Part shown: positions 8,877-18,811 of the stretch, in pieces
Numbering within the stretch: the first letter of the stretch is position 1
How the letters are laid out: every line of letters starts with the position of its first letter
From: an uncultured Bacteroidales bacterium
GTDB taxonomy: Bacteria > Bacteroidota > Bacteroidia > Bacteroidales > UBA932
Direction: 5' to 3'
Assembly (NCBI GenBank): GCA_900546445.1
Contig: URCV01000001.1
Coordinates: 1 to 64,000 of the forward strand
Length of the DNA: 64,000 bases
Made by a program: the position numbers and the translations under genes
The notes under the pieces: model-generated
The model's input: the letters and a program-made list of their open reading frames with translations, nothing else
Database searches by the model: none
Told to the model about the DNA's origin: nothing

Positions 8877-8901
8877 AAATGCGTTTTTATGGGCGAACCC
8901 C

Positions 8902-9441
8902 TTAATAATTCTCTTTATGGATTTCGAAGTAAGACTGAGGGTGAGCGCATACAGGGCACACCTTCGGTGCTTCGGTTCCTACGACGATGTGTCCGCAATT
9001 ACGACACTCCCACACCTTTACCTCGCTTCTCTTGAATACTTCTGCGGTCTCCACGTTATGGAGCAAGGCACGATAGCGCTCCTCGTGGCGTTTCTCTATA
9101 GCCGCTACGGCGCGGAACTTGGCGGCAAGTTCCGGAAAGCCTTCCTCATCGGCCGTACGGGCGAAGCCTTCGTACATATCCGTCCATTCGTAGTTCTCCC
9201 CTGCTGCCGCTGCCGCTAGATTCTCGGCAGTGTCACCTATGCCGTTCAATTCCTTGAACCAGAGTTTGGCATGTTCCTTTTCGTTATCGGCCGTCTCCAG
9301 GAAAAGAGCAGCTATCTGTTCAAATCCCTCTTTCTTAGCCTTCGATGCGAAATAAGTGTATTTGTTACGAGCCTGCGACTCTCCCGCAAATGCAGCTTCC
9401 AGATTTTTCTCGGTCTGGGTTCCCGAATACTTTGTAGACAT
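8902..9441 (-). CDS. rbr: Rubrerythrin
   Basis: A 179-residue non-haem iron peroxidase that reduces hydrogen peroxide in anaerobes. The N-terminal four-helix diiron domain shows the expected Glu ligands in [33 protein letters not shown] and [11 protein letters not shown]. The C-terminal rubredoxin domain carries two CxxC knuckles (CRNCG and CPVCA). Length is standard. The gene stands alone, with its own TATATTTG box upstream at 9478-9485. Its 3' end faces the promoter of the metal efflux operon, on the same strand, with only about 25 bases between. Confidence 0.95.
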   Translation of the reverse strand: MSTKYSGTQTEKNLEAAFAGESQARNKYTYFASKAKKEGFEQIAALFLETADNEKEHAKLWFKELNGIGDTAENLAAAAAGENYEWTDMYEGFARTADEEGFPELAAKFRAVAAIEKRHEERYRALLHNVETAEVFKRSEVKVWECRNCGHIVVGTEAPKVCPVCAHPQSYFEIHKENY

Positions 9442-9477
9442 AATATCTGTGTTTTAATCTTAGTTAAACAATGATTA

Positions 9478-9485
9478 CAAATATA
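9478..9485 (-). promoter_or_regulatory. -7 box of rubrerythrin gene
   Basis: TATATTTG on the minus strand, matching the Bacteroidetes TAnnTTTG consensus, 37 bases upstream of the ATG. Confidence 0.65.
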
Positions 9486-9621
9486 AAAAAAGACTAACAG
9501 AAATGCAAACGGGGAGGGCTTGCCGCGAGCGGTATATGCGGAGCATAGAAAGCATCTTGTAGGCAAATATCTGATGGGACATTACTAACAGGTATGCCGG
9601 AATATATGGTCTTCGGCCTCT

Positions 9622-9702
9622 AAAGTTCAATCGCTGCGCCGAGCTCGATGGGGCGGCTCGCTTGCGCTTGACTTTAGCGATTAGCAGTTCCCGTACGGCC
9701 AA
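9622..9702. repeat. Repeat module B, copy 1
   Basis: The segment with GCGCCGAGCTCGATGG, GGCTCGCTTGCGCTTGACTT, GCGATTAGCAGTTCCCGTAC and GGCCAAA is repeated in inverted orientation at about 55043-55122 with a few changes. In copy 1 it lies to the left of the 51-bp units and the 138-bp element. Nothing coding is recognised. Confidence 0.7.
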
Positions 9703-9706
9703 AGCC

Positions 9707-9880
9707 GCCTTTCACCGGATGAAACGATGTTTAGGTGCTTCCCATCCGGCAAAACCTGCTTTTCACCGGATGAAATGACCTTGAGGGCTCTGCCATCCGG
9801 CCAAACAGGCTTTTCACCGGATGAAATGACCTTGAGGGCTCTGCCATCCGGCCAAAGCCGCGATCCACCGGACGGGATGC
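9707..9880. repeat. 51-bp tandem repeat array
   Basis: Units begin at 9707, 9758 and 9809 (offset exactly 51), with a degenerate fourth from 9860. The two central units are almost identical and contain CACCGGATGAAATGACCTTG and CTCTGCCATCCGGCCAAA. Each contains CCGGATG and CATCCGG, so neighbouring half-sites can pair as hairpins. Frames on both strands stay open because 51 is a multiple of three, but I see no protein family. Partial units also occur beside repeat copies 2 (about 30265) and 3 (about 55035 and 55420). Confidence 0.75.
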
Positions 9881-9899
9881 CATTGAGACTAGCTCATCA

Positions 9900-10037
9900 A
9901 ATTCACTTTGGCAGCCAATGTGCCACAGAATGCGTATATCGATACCTCCTTGCCAAGGTGGAGCTAAAAAAATCTCACTTTGGCAAGCCACCCTTAATAG
10001 AGTGCACTCTACGCCATCCTCTCTGCCAAAGTGAATT
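9900..10037 (+). repeat. 138-bp palindromic element, copy 1
   Basis: The ends are a perfect 15-bp inverted repeat, AATTCACTTTGGCAG (9900-9914) and CTGCCAAAGTGAATT (10023-10037). An inner inverted pair CTTGCCAAGGTG (9949-9960) and CACTTTGGCAAG (9976-9987), related in sequence to the ends, gives a two-tier cruciform or RNA fold. Two further copies of exactly the same length are at 30313-30450 and 55236-55373. Similarity to copy 3 extends beyond the element to about 10165. No transposase is nearby. Confidence 0.85.
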
Positions 10038-10257
10038 GGCGGAGCTCCGCGAGCGACAAAAGCCTGCCACGAAGTCGAATAATGACGCCGGACCCTCCTG
10101 CGAGCCAGCAATACACCATGATATTTTTCGTTTCCGTCCGAAGGGTGTCTTTTGCTGCGAGCGCCTACAACTGCGAACAAAACACAGAGGCCTACCGTGA
10201 CCGAGAACAAAATGGCTTTTTGTAAGAAATGGAAGCAAATGGCAGATAGGAATGGAA

Positions 10258-10275
10258 CTCCGCTCGCGAGCGGAG
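10258..10275. repeat. 18-bp perfect palindrome
   Basis: CTCCGCTCGCGAGCGGAG, in the gene-free stretch between the repeat mosaic and the sulP promoter. Related GGAGCTCCGCGAGCG is found just right of repeat copy 1. Function unknown. Confidence 0.5.
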
Positions 10276-10411
10276 GGCGCGGGAATTGGACTTGGAGGAG
10301 TCCTCTCTGAGGGCGGAAAAGAAAAACGATTGAGAATAAATCATTTGAAAAAATTTTTAATAAATTTATAAATAATTTTACAAAACAGTCGGAAAATTCG
10401 ATTTTTTGTCG

Positions 10412-10419
10412 TACCTTTG
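10412..10419 (+). promoter_or_regulatory. -7 box of sulP
   Basis: TACCTTTG, 39 bases before the sulP ATG, downstream of a very AT-rich stretch (10330-10400). Confidence 0.6.
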
Positions 10420-10457
10420 TCTTCGGTTAGTTAGTAGTAATATTATATTTTTCACCT

Positions 10458-12158
10458 ATGAAAGACAAAGGTTATCCTATATTTAGACCGAAATTTTTCG
10501 GTCTTTTTAGGAAGGGTCATTATAGTAAAAAAACATTTGTTTCCGACTTAATAGCAGGTGTGATAGTGGGCGTAATAGCGCTTCCACTTGCTATTGCCTT
10601 CGGTATAGCCAGCGGAGTAAGCCCTGAGCAGGGACTCATCACCGCCATCGTGGCAGGCTTTCTCATAAGCTTCTTCGGCGGCTCGAACTTTCTCATAGGA
10701 GGTCCTACCGGCGCATTCATCGTGATAGTCGCGGGAATAGTCGCCCAGTATGGTATGAGCGGCCTTATAATAGCCACTATAATGGCCGGCATAATCTTGA
10801 TAGCAATGGGATTGTGCAAAATGGGAGGCATCTTCAAGTTCATCCCCTATCCTATTATAGTAGGATTCACGAGCGGTATCGCCGTGACCATCTTCTCCAC
10901 GCAGATGAAGGACTTTTTCGGATTTACCGGAAGCGTACCGTCATCTTTCATTCCGGAATGGGGATACTACCTGTCCCACTTGGCAGAAATAAATTGGCAG
11001 GAAGCCATCGCAAGCCTCGCGGCACTGGGAATCATCATACTCTGGGGCAGATTCAACAAGAAAATCCCCGGATCGCTGATCGCCCTGATTATAGGCACTG
11101 CGGCTTCCGTGCTTTTGAGCAAATGCGCCGGAATCGAATTGGCCACCATAGGCAGTAAGTTCCCGGAGCTCGCGAACGGTCTGGCCATCCCGACGCCTAC
11201 CGCACCGAAAGTGGACTTTCAGACAGTGCGAGGACTGGTGTCACCGGCATTCACCATCGCCATTCTCTGCGCCATCGAATCGCTTATGGCAGCTATGGTC
11301 GCGGACGGTGTAACTGGAAAACATCATAATGCGAATACGGAGCTCATCGGTCAGGGAATTGCCAATATCATCACCCCTCTTTTCGGAGGCATACCGGCTA
11401 CCGGAGCCATAGCCCGCACGATGGCCAGCATAAACAACGGAGGAAAGACTCCGGTTACGGGCATAGTGCACGCCATAGTGCTGCTGCTCATCTACTTGCT
11501 GCTTATGCCTTATGCGGTCTACATCCCGCTTTCGACACTTGCCGCCATACTCGTGATGGTAGCCTATAATATGAGTGAATGGAGGAGCTTCAAATACCTG
11601 CTTCGCGGTGACAAATCGGACGTGGCAGTGCTCCTGCTCACCTTCCTGCTCACCGTAATCGTAGACCTTACGGTGGCCATAGAAATAGGCCTTCTTCTCT
11701 CTATAGTGCTATTCGTAAGACGCGTAATGAAAACATCTTACATAAGCCGAAGCGAATCCGACAAGGTCGCTGCCAGCGAGAACGAGGAAAGCCTCTCGCC
11801 GGACGACACTCCTATGCTTGACATCCCTAAGGGAGTGGCAGTATACGAAATCAGCGGACCTTTCTTTTTCGGACTGGCCAATCGTTTCGAGGAGTTCGAG
11901 CAGAGAAGCGGCGAACGCACCCAGGTTAGAATCATACGAATGAGGAAAGTGCCTTTCATAGACTCGACAGGCGTAAACAACCTGAAGAACCTGATAGAGC
12001 GCAACCAGAAGAGAGGCATAAAGATTATCCTCTCGGGAGTGAACCCTACGGTTCAGGGCACGCTTCACAAATTCGGGCTGGACAAGACACTGTCGGACGG
12101 CTGCATACAGCCGCATATCATTCCGGCACTTGCGAAGGCGAAAGAGCTCTTACATTAG
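10458..12158 (+). CDS. SulP family anion transporter with STAS domain
   Basis: A 566-residue inner-membrane transporter of the SulP/SLC26 family, moving sulfate, bicarbonate or a similar anion. The N-terminal transport domain (residues about 25-420) has many hydrophobic helices and the SulP signature region DLIAGVIVGVIALPLAIAFG near 27-46, with GGSNFLIGGPTGAF following. The C-terminal STAS domain (about 445-560) contains MRKVPFIDSTGVNNLKNL, with the Asp-Ser-Thr loop typical of anti-sigma antagonist folds. The substrate cannot be told from the sequence. It is transcribed alone from its own promoter; its 3' end overlaps the convergent HAD gene by nine bases. Confidence 0.92.
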   Translation: MKDKGYPIFRPKFFGLFRKGHYSKKTFVSDLIAGVIVGVIALPLAIAFGIASGVSPEQGLITAIVAGFLISFFGGSNFLIGGPTGAFIVIVAGIVAQYGMSGLIIATIMAGIILIAMGLCKMGGIFKFIPYPIIVGFTSGIAVTIFSTQMKDFFGFTGSVPSSFIPEWGYYLSHLAEINWQEAIASLAALGIIILWGRFNKKIPGSLIALIIGTAASVLLSKCAGIELATIGSKFPELANGLAIPTPTAPKVDFQTVRGLVSPAFTIAILCAIESLMAAMVADGVTGKHHNANTELIGQGIANIITPLFGGIPATGAIARTMASINNGGKTPVTGIVHAIVLLLIYLLLMPYAVYIPLSTLAAILVMVAYNMSEWRSFKYLLRGDKSDVAVLLLTFLLTVIVDLTVAIEIGLLLSIVLFVRRVMKTSYISRSESDKVAASENEESLSPDDTPMLDIPKGVAVYEISGPFFFGLANRFEEFEQRSGERTQVRIIRMRKVPFIDSTGVNNLKNLIERNQKRGIKIILSGVNPTVQGTLHKFGLDKTLSDGCIQPHIIPALAKAKELLH

Positions 12159-12977
12159 ACTCTGAAGTACGGATTCGGCCTTCACCTTATCGATAATGGC
12201 GCAAACGACCTTATAGGCGTCGCCATCGACAGTATAATCGGCAGGAACGGCGAACTTTACTCGCCCCTGCCTTTTTAGTTTACGCGCGAGAGCGTGCTTC
12301 TTCTCGTCGCCCTGCTTATAGACGGCGATGGAATTACCTCCGAACATACTGACTATCTTCATACAAGGGACATCCGTCTCTCCGTCGCCGAAATAGATCA
12401 TATTAGGGAAAGGCACGCGCTTCTTCTCCTCGGCCATAGAAGAATTGAGACGAACGCTGTCGCGAGCGCTGAAGATACCTTTGTTTATCTTAAAGAGGAA
12501 CTGAGTCTTATTAGTGGAATCCACCGCGATTCCGGGCCACACCGCCTCTCCGTTTTCGTCGTATATGAAACTGCCGGCGAACACATAACGGAACTCCTTG
12601 GCGATGGTGGTACCCTCGACTATTTCCTTAAGTCCACTGGAATTGATGTAGTGCTCCACCATTATGCCGCGAGACTTCCCGTAGTCGTTCACGAGCTTGA
12701 ACCACTGCTCGACGCCGGGGAAAAACTCCACGGACTTTCCGAAAGTCTTGAAATCCTTCTGGCGAAGGTGTATCCCCTTCACCTTAGCCTCGTCGTACAT
12801 AAGCTTCATATAGGACAGCACGTTTGACGCATCCTGTCCTACAGCTATCTGATTGCTCATAGACCAGAATTCCTGAGGGGTCGAGCCCACGGCTTGAATG
12901 AATCCGAACTCTTGCATATTACCCGGAGCGAGAGTTCCGTCGAAATCATAAATAAGTGCTACTATCGGTTTTTTCAT
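12150..12977 (-). CDS. HAD-family hydrolase
   Basis: A 275-residue haloacid-dehalogenase superfamily phosphatase. Motif I is YDFDGTLAPG at residues 10-19 with both catalytic aspartates, motif II lies near HYINSS, and motifs III/IV near MIYFGDGETDVPCM. It most resembles small cytosolic phosphatases of the phosphoserine-phosphatase type, but the substrate is unknown. I chose the ATG at 12975-12977; the frame reaches a TTG two codons earlier, but that TTG lies inside a TACTTTTG box (12981-12988), which would start transcription almost at the ATG. The message may thus be nearly leaderless. Convergent with sulP, divergent from the acyl-CoA ligase. Confidence 0.85.
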   Translation of the reverse strand: MKKPIVALIYDFDGTLAPGNMQEFGFIQAVGSTPQEFWSMSNQIAVGQDASNVLSYMKLMYDEAKVKGIHLRQKDFKTFGKSVEFFPGVEQWFKLVNDYGKSRGIMVEHYINSSGLKEIVEGTTIAKEFRYVFAGSFIYDENGEAVWPGIAVDSTNKTQFLFKINKGIFSARDSVRLNSSMAEEKKRVPFPNMIYFGDGETDVPCMKIVSMFGGNSIAVYKQGDEKKHALARKLKRQGRVKFAVPADYTVDGDAYKVVCAIIDKVKAESVLQSLM

Positions 12978-13115
12978 ACCCAAAAGTATAATAATTCGTC
13001 AAAAATCGTCTTTACATAGGGCCCTTTTCGCCACCAAATAACGACTTTCACCACAAAGATGAGTATTTTTCGCCACATTATAAAGAGAATGCGGCTTTTT
13101 AAGGGAGTCAAAGTT

Positions 13116-13123
13116 TATCTTTG
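13116..13123 (+). promoter_or_regulatory. -7 box of acyl-CoA ligase gene
   Basis: TATCTTTG, 21 bases before the chosen ATG at 13145. It rules out the upstream TTG at 13121 as a start. Confidence 0.65.
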
Positions 13124-13144
13124 TGCAACAAATTTTTCGAAATT

Positions 13145-14794
13145 ATGCACAATTATCTAAATGATTTACACAGCACGATAAAGAACAACTGGGACAAACC
13201 TGCCCTTTGTTTCTTTCAGGGCGAAACCATAACATTTGAAGGATTGGCCCGACACATCGCGAAATTCCAAATTTTTTTCGACGAGCTCGGAGTCAAGAGA
13301 GGCGACAAAATCGCACTCTGCGCCAAAAACTCTAACAGATGGGCCGTTTCATTCCTGGCAGGAACCACCTACGGAGCCGTAGTAGTTCCTATTCTCTCCG
13401 ACTTCCTTCCGGACAGCGTTAATTCTCTGGTAGACCACTCGGACAGCGAAATTCTCTTTACCGACAAGGAAATCTGGAACAAACTGGACATCACCAAGAT
13501 GCCTAAAGTGAAGATAGTCATAAATCCGGACGATTTCGAACTTCTCTACTACTCAGAACAAAACTTCAAGACTATATATGACGACTTAGACAAGAGCTTC
13601 GCATCCAAATATCCTAATGGCTTCGGTAAGGAAGATTTGGAGTTCAGGGTTGACGACAGTGACCTAAACGACCTTGCGGTCATCAACTACACCTCCGGCA
13701 CTACCAGTGCACCTAAGGGAGTTATGCTGTCTTACAAGAACATAAGCGCATCCATCGAGTACGCTATCAGTCACGTTCACTGTACGGCAGGCGAGACCAT
13801 CGTGTCTATGCTTCCTATGGCTCACATCTACGGACTGGTGTTCGAATTCCTATATCCTCTTACCTGTGGAGTTTGCATCTACTATCTGGGCAAGTCTCCG
13901 GCACCGTCACTTCTTTTGAAAGCGATGAAGACAGTGAAGCCATACGTGGTCATCACAGTGCCGCTTGTTATGGAAAAGATCTACAAATCTTCCCTCAAGC
14001 CGGCGCTCAGCAAACCGGCAGTTAAGGTCTTGTCTCACATACCTGGCCTTAACCAAATCATATTCAAGAAAGTTCGTGGCGCATTGGCAGTCGCGTTCGG
14101 AGGAAACGTCCGTCACTTCATTATGGGTGGCGCAGCGCTCAATCCGGAGGTCGAGAACTGCTTCCACAAGATCGGTCTGAATTATACCATAGGTTACGGT
14201 ATGACGGAGGCTGCTCCTCTCATCGCATACGAAGACTGGAGAAAGTTCGCCAAGGGCTCTTGCGGTAAGAAAGTGGACTGCGCAGAGGTTAGAATCGATT
14301 CAGATGACCCACAGAGAATCGCAGGCGAAATCCAGACTAAGGGTGACAATATCTGTATGGGATATTATAAGAACCCTGAGGCTACCGAGGCTGCATTCAC
14401 TGAAGACGGATTCCTTAAGACGGGCGATCTCGGCGTAATCGACAAAGAAGGTAACATCTACATCAAAGGTCGCTCTAAGAATATGATTCTCAGCGCTTCA
14501 GGCCAGAATATCTATCCGGAGGAAGTGGAAGCAGTGGTTAACTCACAGCCTTTCGTAACCGAATCGGTAGTAGTGGACAGGGCATCGAAGCTCGTGGCTC
14601 TCGTCTATCTCGATCAAGATGCCATCAAGAAGGCCGGGCTCGACGAAGAAGCCATCTCGGACATTCCTGAGAACATAAGGATAAGCGCTAACAAGTCACT
14701 TCCTAACTACAGTAAGATTACTAAAGTGGAAATCGTACTTGAACCATTCGCCAAGACTCCTAAGATGAGCATCAAGCGATTCCTTTACAAATAA
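13145..14794 (+). CDS. Long-chain acyl-CoA ligase (AMP-forming)
   Basis: A 549-residue member of the ANL superfamily that activates a fatty acid to acyl-AMP and then acyl-CoA. Motifs: the P-loop INYTSGTTSAPKGVMLSY near residue 180, YGMTEAAPLI (A5) near 350, LKTGDLG (A7) near 425, and KGRSKNMILSASGQNIYPEE (A8 hinge) near 440, with the C-terminal lysine region PKMSIKRFLYK. This is the FadD-like or FAA1-like group, soluble or membrane-peripheral. The ATG at 13145 is preferred because an earlier TTG lies in the promoter. A strong terminator follows, so the gene is probably monocistronic. Confidence 0.9.
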   Translation: MHNYLNDLHSTIKNNWDKPALCFFQGETITFEGLARHIAKFQIFFDELGVKRGDKIALCAKNSNRWAVSFLAGTTYGAVVVPILSDFLPDSVNSLVDHSDSEILFTDKEIWNKLDITKMPKVKIVINPDDFELLYYSEQNFKTIYDDLDKSFASKYPNGFGKEDLEFRVDDSDLNDLAVINYTSGTTSAPKGVMLSYKNISASIEYAISHVHCTAGETIVSMLPMAHIYGLVFEFLYPLTCGVCIYYLGKSPAPSLLLKAMKTVKPYVVITVPLVMEKIYKSSLKPALSKPAVKVLSHIPGLNQIIFKKVRGALAVAFGGNVRHFIMGGAALNPEVENCFHKIGLNYTIGYGMTEAAPLIAYEDWRKFAKGSCGKKVDCAEVRIDSDDPQRIAGEIQTKGDNICMGYYKNPEATEAAFTEDGFLKTGDLGVIDKEGNIYIKGRSKNMILSASGQNIYPEEVEAVVNSQPFVTESVVVDRASKLVALVYLDQDAIKKAGLDEEAISDIPENIRISANKSLPNYSKITKVEIVLEPFAKTPKMSIKRFLYK

Positions 14795-14822
14795 TAGAAT
14801 TGACATTTTGTCAGTGGAATGG

Positions 14823-14858
14823 AAATTGCGTTTTCTCTAGGCAGAAAACGCAATTTTT
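14823..14858 (+). terminator. Strong intrinsic terminator after acyl-CoA ligase
   Basis: Perfect 13-bp arms AAATTGCGTTTTC (14823-14835) and GAAAACGCAATTT (14844-14856), eight-base loop, T-run at the end. It ends only eight bases before the htpG ATG. The A-rich 5' arm makes it a possible bidirectional structure or an htpG 5'-UTR element too. Confidence 0.85.
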
Positions 14859-14865
14859 ATATATT

Positions 14866-16671
14866 ATGAAAGGACAAATAGGTGTAACAACCGAGAATAT
14901 TTTTCCGGTTATCAAACAATTTCTTTATAGCGACCACGAGATATTTCTTCGTGAGATTGTAGCTAACGCAGTCGACGCCACCAGCAAGATCAAGGCATTG
15001 GCATCGACCGGTGAATACAAAGGCGAACTAGGCGAGCTGAAGGTCACCGTCGAACTCGACGAAAGCGCCAAAACGCTGAAGATTACCGATAGAGGTATAG
15101 GTATGACTGCCGAAGAGGTAGACAAGTACATTAACCAGATAGCCTTCTCATCGGCCGGAGAGTTTCTGGAGAAGTACAAGGACCAGGCTAGCGGTATAAT
15201 TGGCCATTTCGGTCTGGGATTCTATTCTGCGTTTATGGTAAGCACGAAGGTTACCATAGAGTCGCTCAGCTATCGTGAAGGTGCGAAACCGGTGTTCTGG
15301 TCTTGCGACGGCTCTCCGGAGTTCGAGATGGGCGAATGCAAGAAGGAAGACAGAGGTACGGTAATCACTCTTTATCTGGACAGCGACTCCGACGAGTTCG
15401 CCCATAAGGAAAGAATCTCTGCCCTGCTTAACAAATACTGCAAATTTATGCCGTTCCCTATCGAATTCGACGGAAAGGTCATAAATTCAGTGGAGCCTAT
15501 CTGGACTAAAGCTCCTTCAGAGCTGAAAGAAGAAGATTACATCAATTTCTACCACGCCCTCTACCCTATGGAGGAAGATCCGATGTTCTACATTCACCTT
15601 AATGTAGACTATCCGTTCACACTTACCGGTGTGCTCTACTTCCCTAAGATTAAGGAGAGAATGGCGATAGACAAGAACAAGATACAGCTTTACTGCAATC
15701 AGATGTTCGTCACGGACCACGTGGACAACATAGTTCCCGACTTCCTGACACTTCTTCACGGTGTCATCGACTCTCCGGACATTCCGCTGAATGTCAGCCG
15801 TTCATACCTGCAGTCCGATTCCAATGTCAAGAAGATAAGCACTTACATCACGAAGAAGGTATCCGACAGACTTGAGGAAATCTTCAAGGAGCAGCGCGAG
15901 ACATACGAGCAGAAATGGGACAACATCAAGCTATTCATAGAGTATGGTATGCTTTCCGACGAGAAGTTCTGCGAGCGCGCTATGGAATTCGCCCTTCTTA
16001 AGGACACCGAAGGCAAGTACTACAGCATCGAAGAGTACCGTAAATCCATAGAGGAGAGCCAGAAAGACAAAGACGGCAAACTCGTATTCCTCTACGCCAC
16101 CAATCCGGAAGATCAATACACCTCCATCAAGGCGGCTAAGGATTTGGGATACAACGTACTCCTTATGGACTGCGAGCTCGATGCACACTTCGTAGGATTG
16201 CTGGAGCAGAAGATAGAAAACAGCCGCTTCGCCCGCGTGGATTCTGACGCTGCCGCTAACCTGATTCCTAAACAGGACGAGGTGAAGCCGGAGATGAGCG
16301 ACGACGACAAGAAGGCCCTCAGCGAGCTTTTCAAGGCCGCCCTGCCTACCGGAACCGAGTGGGAAATCGAACCTGCCAATCTAGGCGAAAACGCCGAGCC
16401 GGTGCTCATCACCCAGAACGAGTTTATGCGCAGATGGCGTGAAATGTCCTCCATCGGAGGCGGTATGAACTTCTACGGCTCTTTGCCTGAGTCATATACC
16501 GTTAAGGTAAATATGGAGAACCCTGTGATCGGCAAGATCTGGGCGGACAAGGAGAATACCGGAGACACACTCCATCAGGTAGTGGATTTGGCCCTGCTTT
16601 CAAAGGGACTCCTTAAGGGGAAGGATTTGGCAGAGTTCATCGCCAGAAGCGAAGAATTGCTTAAGAATTAG
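14866..16671 (+). CDS. htpG: HSP90-family chaperone HtpG
   Basis: A 601-residue cytosolic ATP-dependent chaperone. The N-terminal GHKL ATPase domain shows [18 protein letters not shown] (usually Asn-Ala-x-Asp), [16 protein letters not shown], and [13 protein letters not shown]. The middle domain carries [12 protein letters not shown] near residue 305, with the catalytic Arg. The C-terminal dimerisation domain ends SEELLKN. The ATG at 14866 begins [19 protein letters not shown], typical for the family; the frame opens 22 codons earlier, but that part is the terminator hairpin. No separate -7 box is obvious between the terminator and the start. Its stop overlaps the convergent uvrB stop. Confidence 0.95.
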   Translation: MKGQIGVTTENIFPVIKQFLYSDHEIFLREIVANAVDATSKIKALASTGEYKGELGELKVTVELDESAKTLKITDRGIGMTAEEVDKYINQIAFSSAGEFLEKYKDQASGIIGHFGLGFYSAFMVSTKVTIESLSYREGAKPVFWSCDGSPEFEMGECKKEDRGTVITLYLDSDSDEFAHKERISALLNKYCKFMPFPIEFDGKVINSVEPIWTKAPSELKEEDYINFYHALYPMEEDPMFYIHLNVDYPFTLTGVLYFPKIKERMAIDKNKIQLYCNQMFVTDHVDNIVPDFLTLLHGVIDSPDIPLNVSRSYLQSDSNVKKISTYITKKVSDRLEEIFKEQRETYEQKWDNIKLFIEYGMLSDEKFCERAMEFALLKDTEGKYYSIEEYRKSIEESQKDKDGKLVFLYATNPEDQYTSIKAAKDLGYNVLLMDCELDAHFVGLLEQKIENSRFARVDSDAAANLIPKQDEVKPEMSDDDKKALSELFKAALPTGTEWEIEPANLGENAEPVLITQNEFMRRWREMSSIGGGMNFYGSLPESYTVKVNMENPVIGKIWADKENTGDTLHQVVDLALLSKGLLKGKDLAEFIARSEELLKN

Positions 16672-18797
16672 TCTTTCCAGACTTTTAGATATTGCTGTAA
16701 GGCCCACATTTCGTCACGGAAATGTGCGGCCTTATTAAATTCCAACTCGGAGGCGGCTCGGTGCATCTGCGCCTTGTCGTCTTCGATTAGCTTTTCTACC
16801 TGACTGCGGGACATACTCCTAATGACAGGGTCTTGCAGGACGGCTGCCAAGTCGGCCCTGATGTGCCCGTCTTCGAAGGCATCGCCGGGGAGCCTGAGCG
16901 AATCGTGGCCAAGTCCCACGCTGACAGAGCCCTTGCCCAAATCGGAAGGATTGGGGATATAGCGCGGATCGTCGTAAGAATTGGCCGCACTCACCCTGCC
17001 GCTAAGCTGAGTGGCCAAGATGTTATGCTTCACCTCCACGCCCTTAGGGGTAATGTGATTGAGTTCGTTGTATTCGATCTGCTTTTGGCGTCGACGATTA
17101 GTCTCGCGAATGGTGGCAGCCATGGAATCGGTGATCTTGTCGGCATACATTATGACCAATCCGTGCACGTTTCTGGCGGCACGGCCTGCCGTCTGGGTCA
17201 GGGCACGAGTCGTCCTCAGGAAGCCCTCCTTATCGGCATCGAGAATGGCTACGAGCGACACTGACGGAATGTCCAATCCCTCACGCAGCAGGTTCACGCC
17301 TATTAACACGTCGAAAAGTCCGTTCTTGAAGTTCTCTATAATCTCCACACGCTCGGCGGTGTCCACGTCGGAGTGGATATATGCGCAGCGCACCCCGATG
17401 TTTCGCAGATACTTATCCAACTCCTCGGCCATACGCTTGGTAAGAGTGGTTACCAATGTCCTCTCCTCCACCTCGGTGCGTTTCTTGATTTCCTCCACCA
17501 AGTCATCGACCTGATTCTCGATGGGACGCACTTCTATAGGCGGGTCCAGAAGTCCTGTCGGCCTTACCACCTGCTCCACCACCAGTCCCTCGCTCTTTTC
17601 GAGCTCATAATCGGCAGGAGTCGCACTGACATAGACGCATTGGCCCGTAATATCTTCGAACTCCTCAAAGGTCAGAGGACGGTTATCGGAAGCAGCAGGA
17701 AGCCGGAATCCGTACTCCACCAGCGTCTGCTTGCGGCTGCGGTCTCCACCGAACATCGCGTGCACCTGAGGGATGGTCACGTGAGACTCGTCTATGAAGG
17801 TTATGAAATCCTTAGGGAAATAGTCCAGAAGGCAGAAAGGTCGCTGGCCCGGTTTTCTTCCGTCGAAATAACGGCTGTAGTTTTCGATGCCAGGACAGTA
17901 ACCCAGTTCCTTTATCATCTCGAGATCGTTCTCGACACGCTGCTCTATACGCTTGGCCTCGAGCGGTTTGCCCATTTCCTCGAAGTAGTTTATCTGCTGA
18001 TATAGGTCGTCTTGAATGGCACTCACGGCCGCGATGCTCCTCTCTTTCGTGGTCACGAAATTACCTGCCGGGTAGATGTCGACTTCGCCGAGTTCCTCTA
18101 TGGTGGCTCCGCTCGCAGGCTCTATGGATAAGATTCTATCCACTTCGTCGCCGAAAAACTCTATTCTCACGGCGCGGTCGGCTCCACCCGGAAAAATATC
18201 CACGCTATCTCCCTTAGTCCTGAAACTTCCTCGGGTAAAATCCCCTTCCGTTCGCGCATAAAGCGCATCCACTAGCTTGTAGAGCAGAGAAGTCTGACTA
18301 CGCCGCTCTCCCCTTACCACGTGAACCGTCTGGGCGTGAAAGTCTTCAGGATTTCCTATACCATAAAGGCAACTCACGGAAGAGATGACTATCACGTCGC
18401 GCCGTCCGCTAAGGAGGGCACTTGCGGCACTCAAGCGAAGCTTTTCTATCTGGTCGTTAATGGAGAGGTCCTTTTCGATGTAGGTATCAGTCGTAGGCAG
18501 ATAAGCCTCCGGCTGATAATAATCGTAGTAGGACACGAAATACTCGACGGCATTGGCCGGAAAGAAGGACTTGAATTCTCCGTAGAGCTGTGCGGCCAGC
18601 GTCTTGTTGTGGCTTAGAATCAGGGTAGGACGCTGGAGATTCCGGATGACATTGGCCATAGTGAAGGTCTTGCCGGAACCGGTCACGCCGAGCAAGGTAA
18701 CGTCGCTCACGCCGCTTTTCAGGGCTGAGGTAAGTTGCTCTATCGCCTTAGGCTGATCGCCCGACGGCGTATAGTCCGATTCCAGCTTGAATTTCAT
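16668..18797 (-). CDS. uvrB: Excinuclease ABC subunit B
   Basis: A 709-residue DNA-repair helicase-like subunit that loads damaged DNA for UvrC. Walker A GVTGSGKT at 37-44, the damage-probing beta-hairpin [12 protein letters not shown] near 91, DEx motif [11 protein letters not shown] near 335, helicase motif VI region QTAGRAARN near 535, and the C-terminal UVR motif that binds UvrC ([20 protein letters not shown]). Length is usual. It is the last gene of a leftward group and starts 14 bases after the gtrA stop. Confidence 0.96.
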   Translation of the reverse strand: MKFKLESDYTPSGDQPKAIEQLTSALKSGVSDVTLLGVTGSGKTFTMANVIRNLQRPTLILSHNKTLAAQLYGEFKSFFPANAVEYFVSYYDYYQPEAYLPTTDTYIEKDLSINDQIEKLRLSAASALLSGRRDVIVISSVSCLYGIGNPEDFHAQTVHVVRGERRSQTSLLYKLVDALYARTEGDFTRGSFRTKGDSVDIFPGGADRAVRIEFFGDEVDRILSIEPASGATIEELGEVDIYPAGNFVTTKERSIAAVSAIQDDLYQQINYFEEMGKPLEAKRIEQRVENDLEMIKELGYCPGIENYSRYFDGRKPGQRPFCLLDYFPKDFITFIDESHVTIPQVHAMFGGDRSRKQTLVEYGFRLPAASDNRPLTFEEFEDITGQCVYVSATPADYELEKSEGLVVEQVVRPTGLLDPPIEVRPIENQVDDLVEEIKKRTEVEERTLVTTLTKRMAEELDKYLRNIGVRCAYIHSDVDTAERVEIIENFKNGLFDVLIGVNLLREGLDIPSVSLVAILDADKEGFLRTTRALTQTAGRAARNVHGLVIMYADKITDSMAATIRETNRRRQKQIEYNELNHITPKGVEVKHNILATQLSGRVSAANSYDDPRYIPNPSDLGKGSVSVGLGHDSLRLPGDAFEDGHIRADLAAVLQDPVIRSMSRSQVEKLIEDDKAQMHRAASELEFNKAAHFRDEMWALQQYLKVWKD

Positions 18798-18811
18798 TCC
18801 GATAAAAAAAG

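Noticed and set aside
9707..9880. 51-bp tandem units as a CRISPR array
   Set aside because: The whole 51 bases repeat, with no unique spacers, and no cas genes are nearby.
9900..10037. 138-bp element as an integron attC site
   Set aside because: Size fits, but the R-prime GTTRRRY and matching RYYYAAC boxes are missing, copies are not between cassettes, and no integrase is present.
9727..10210. Open frames of 157-159 codons on both strands across the repeat mosaic
   Set aside because: They owe their openness to the 51-bp period and the 138-bp element; both strands are equally open, there is no promoter box or known domain, and copies 2 and 3 do not keep the same protein flanks.
14800..14865. 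Upstream ATG at 14800 as the htpG start
   Set aside because: The extra 22 codons run through a perfect terminator hairpin, and HtpG proteins begin at [15 protein letters not shown] sequence.
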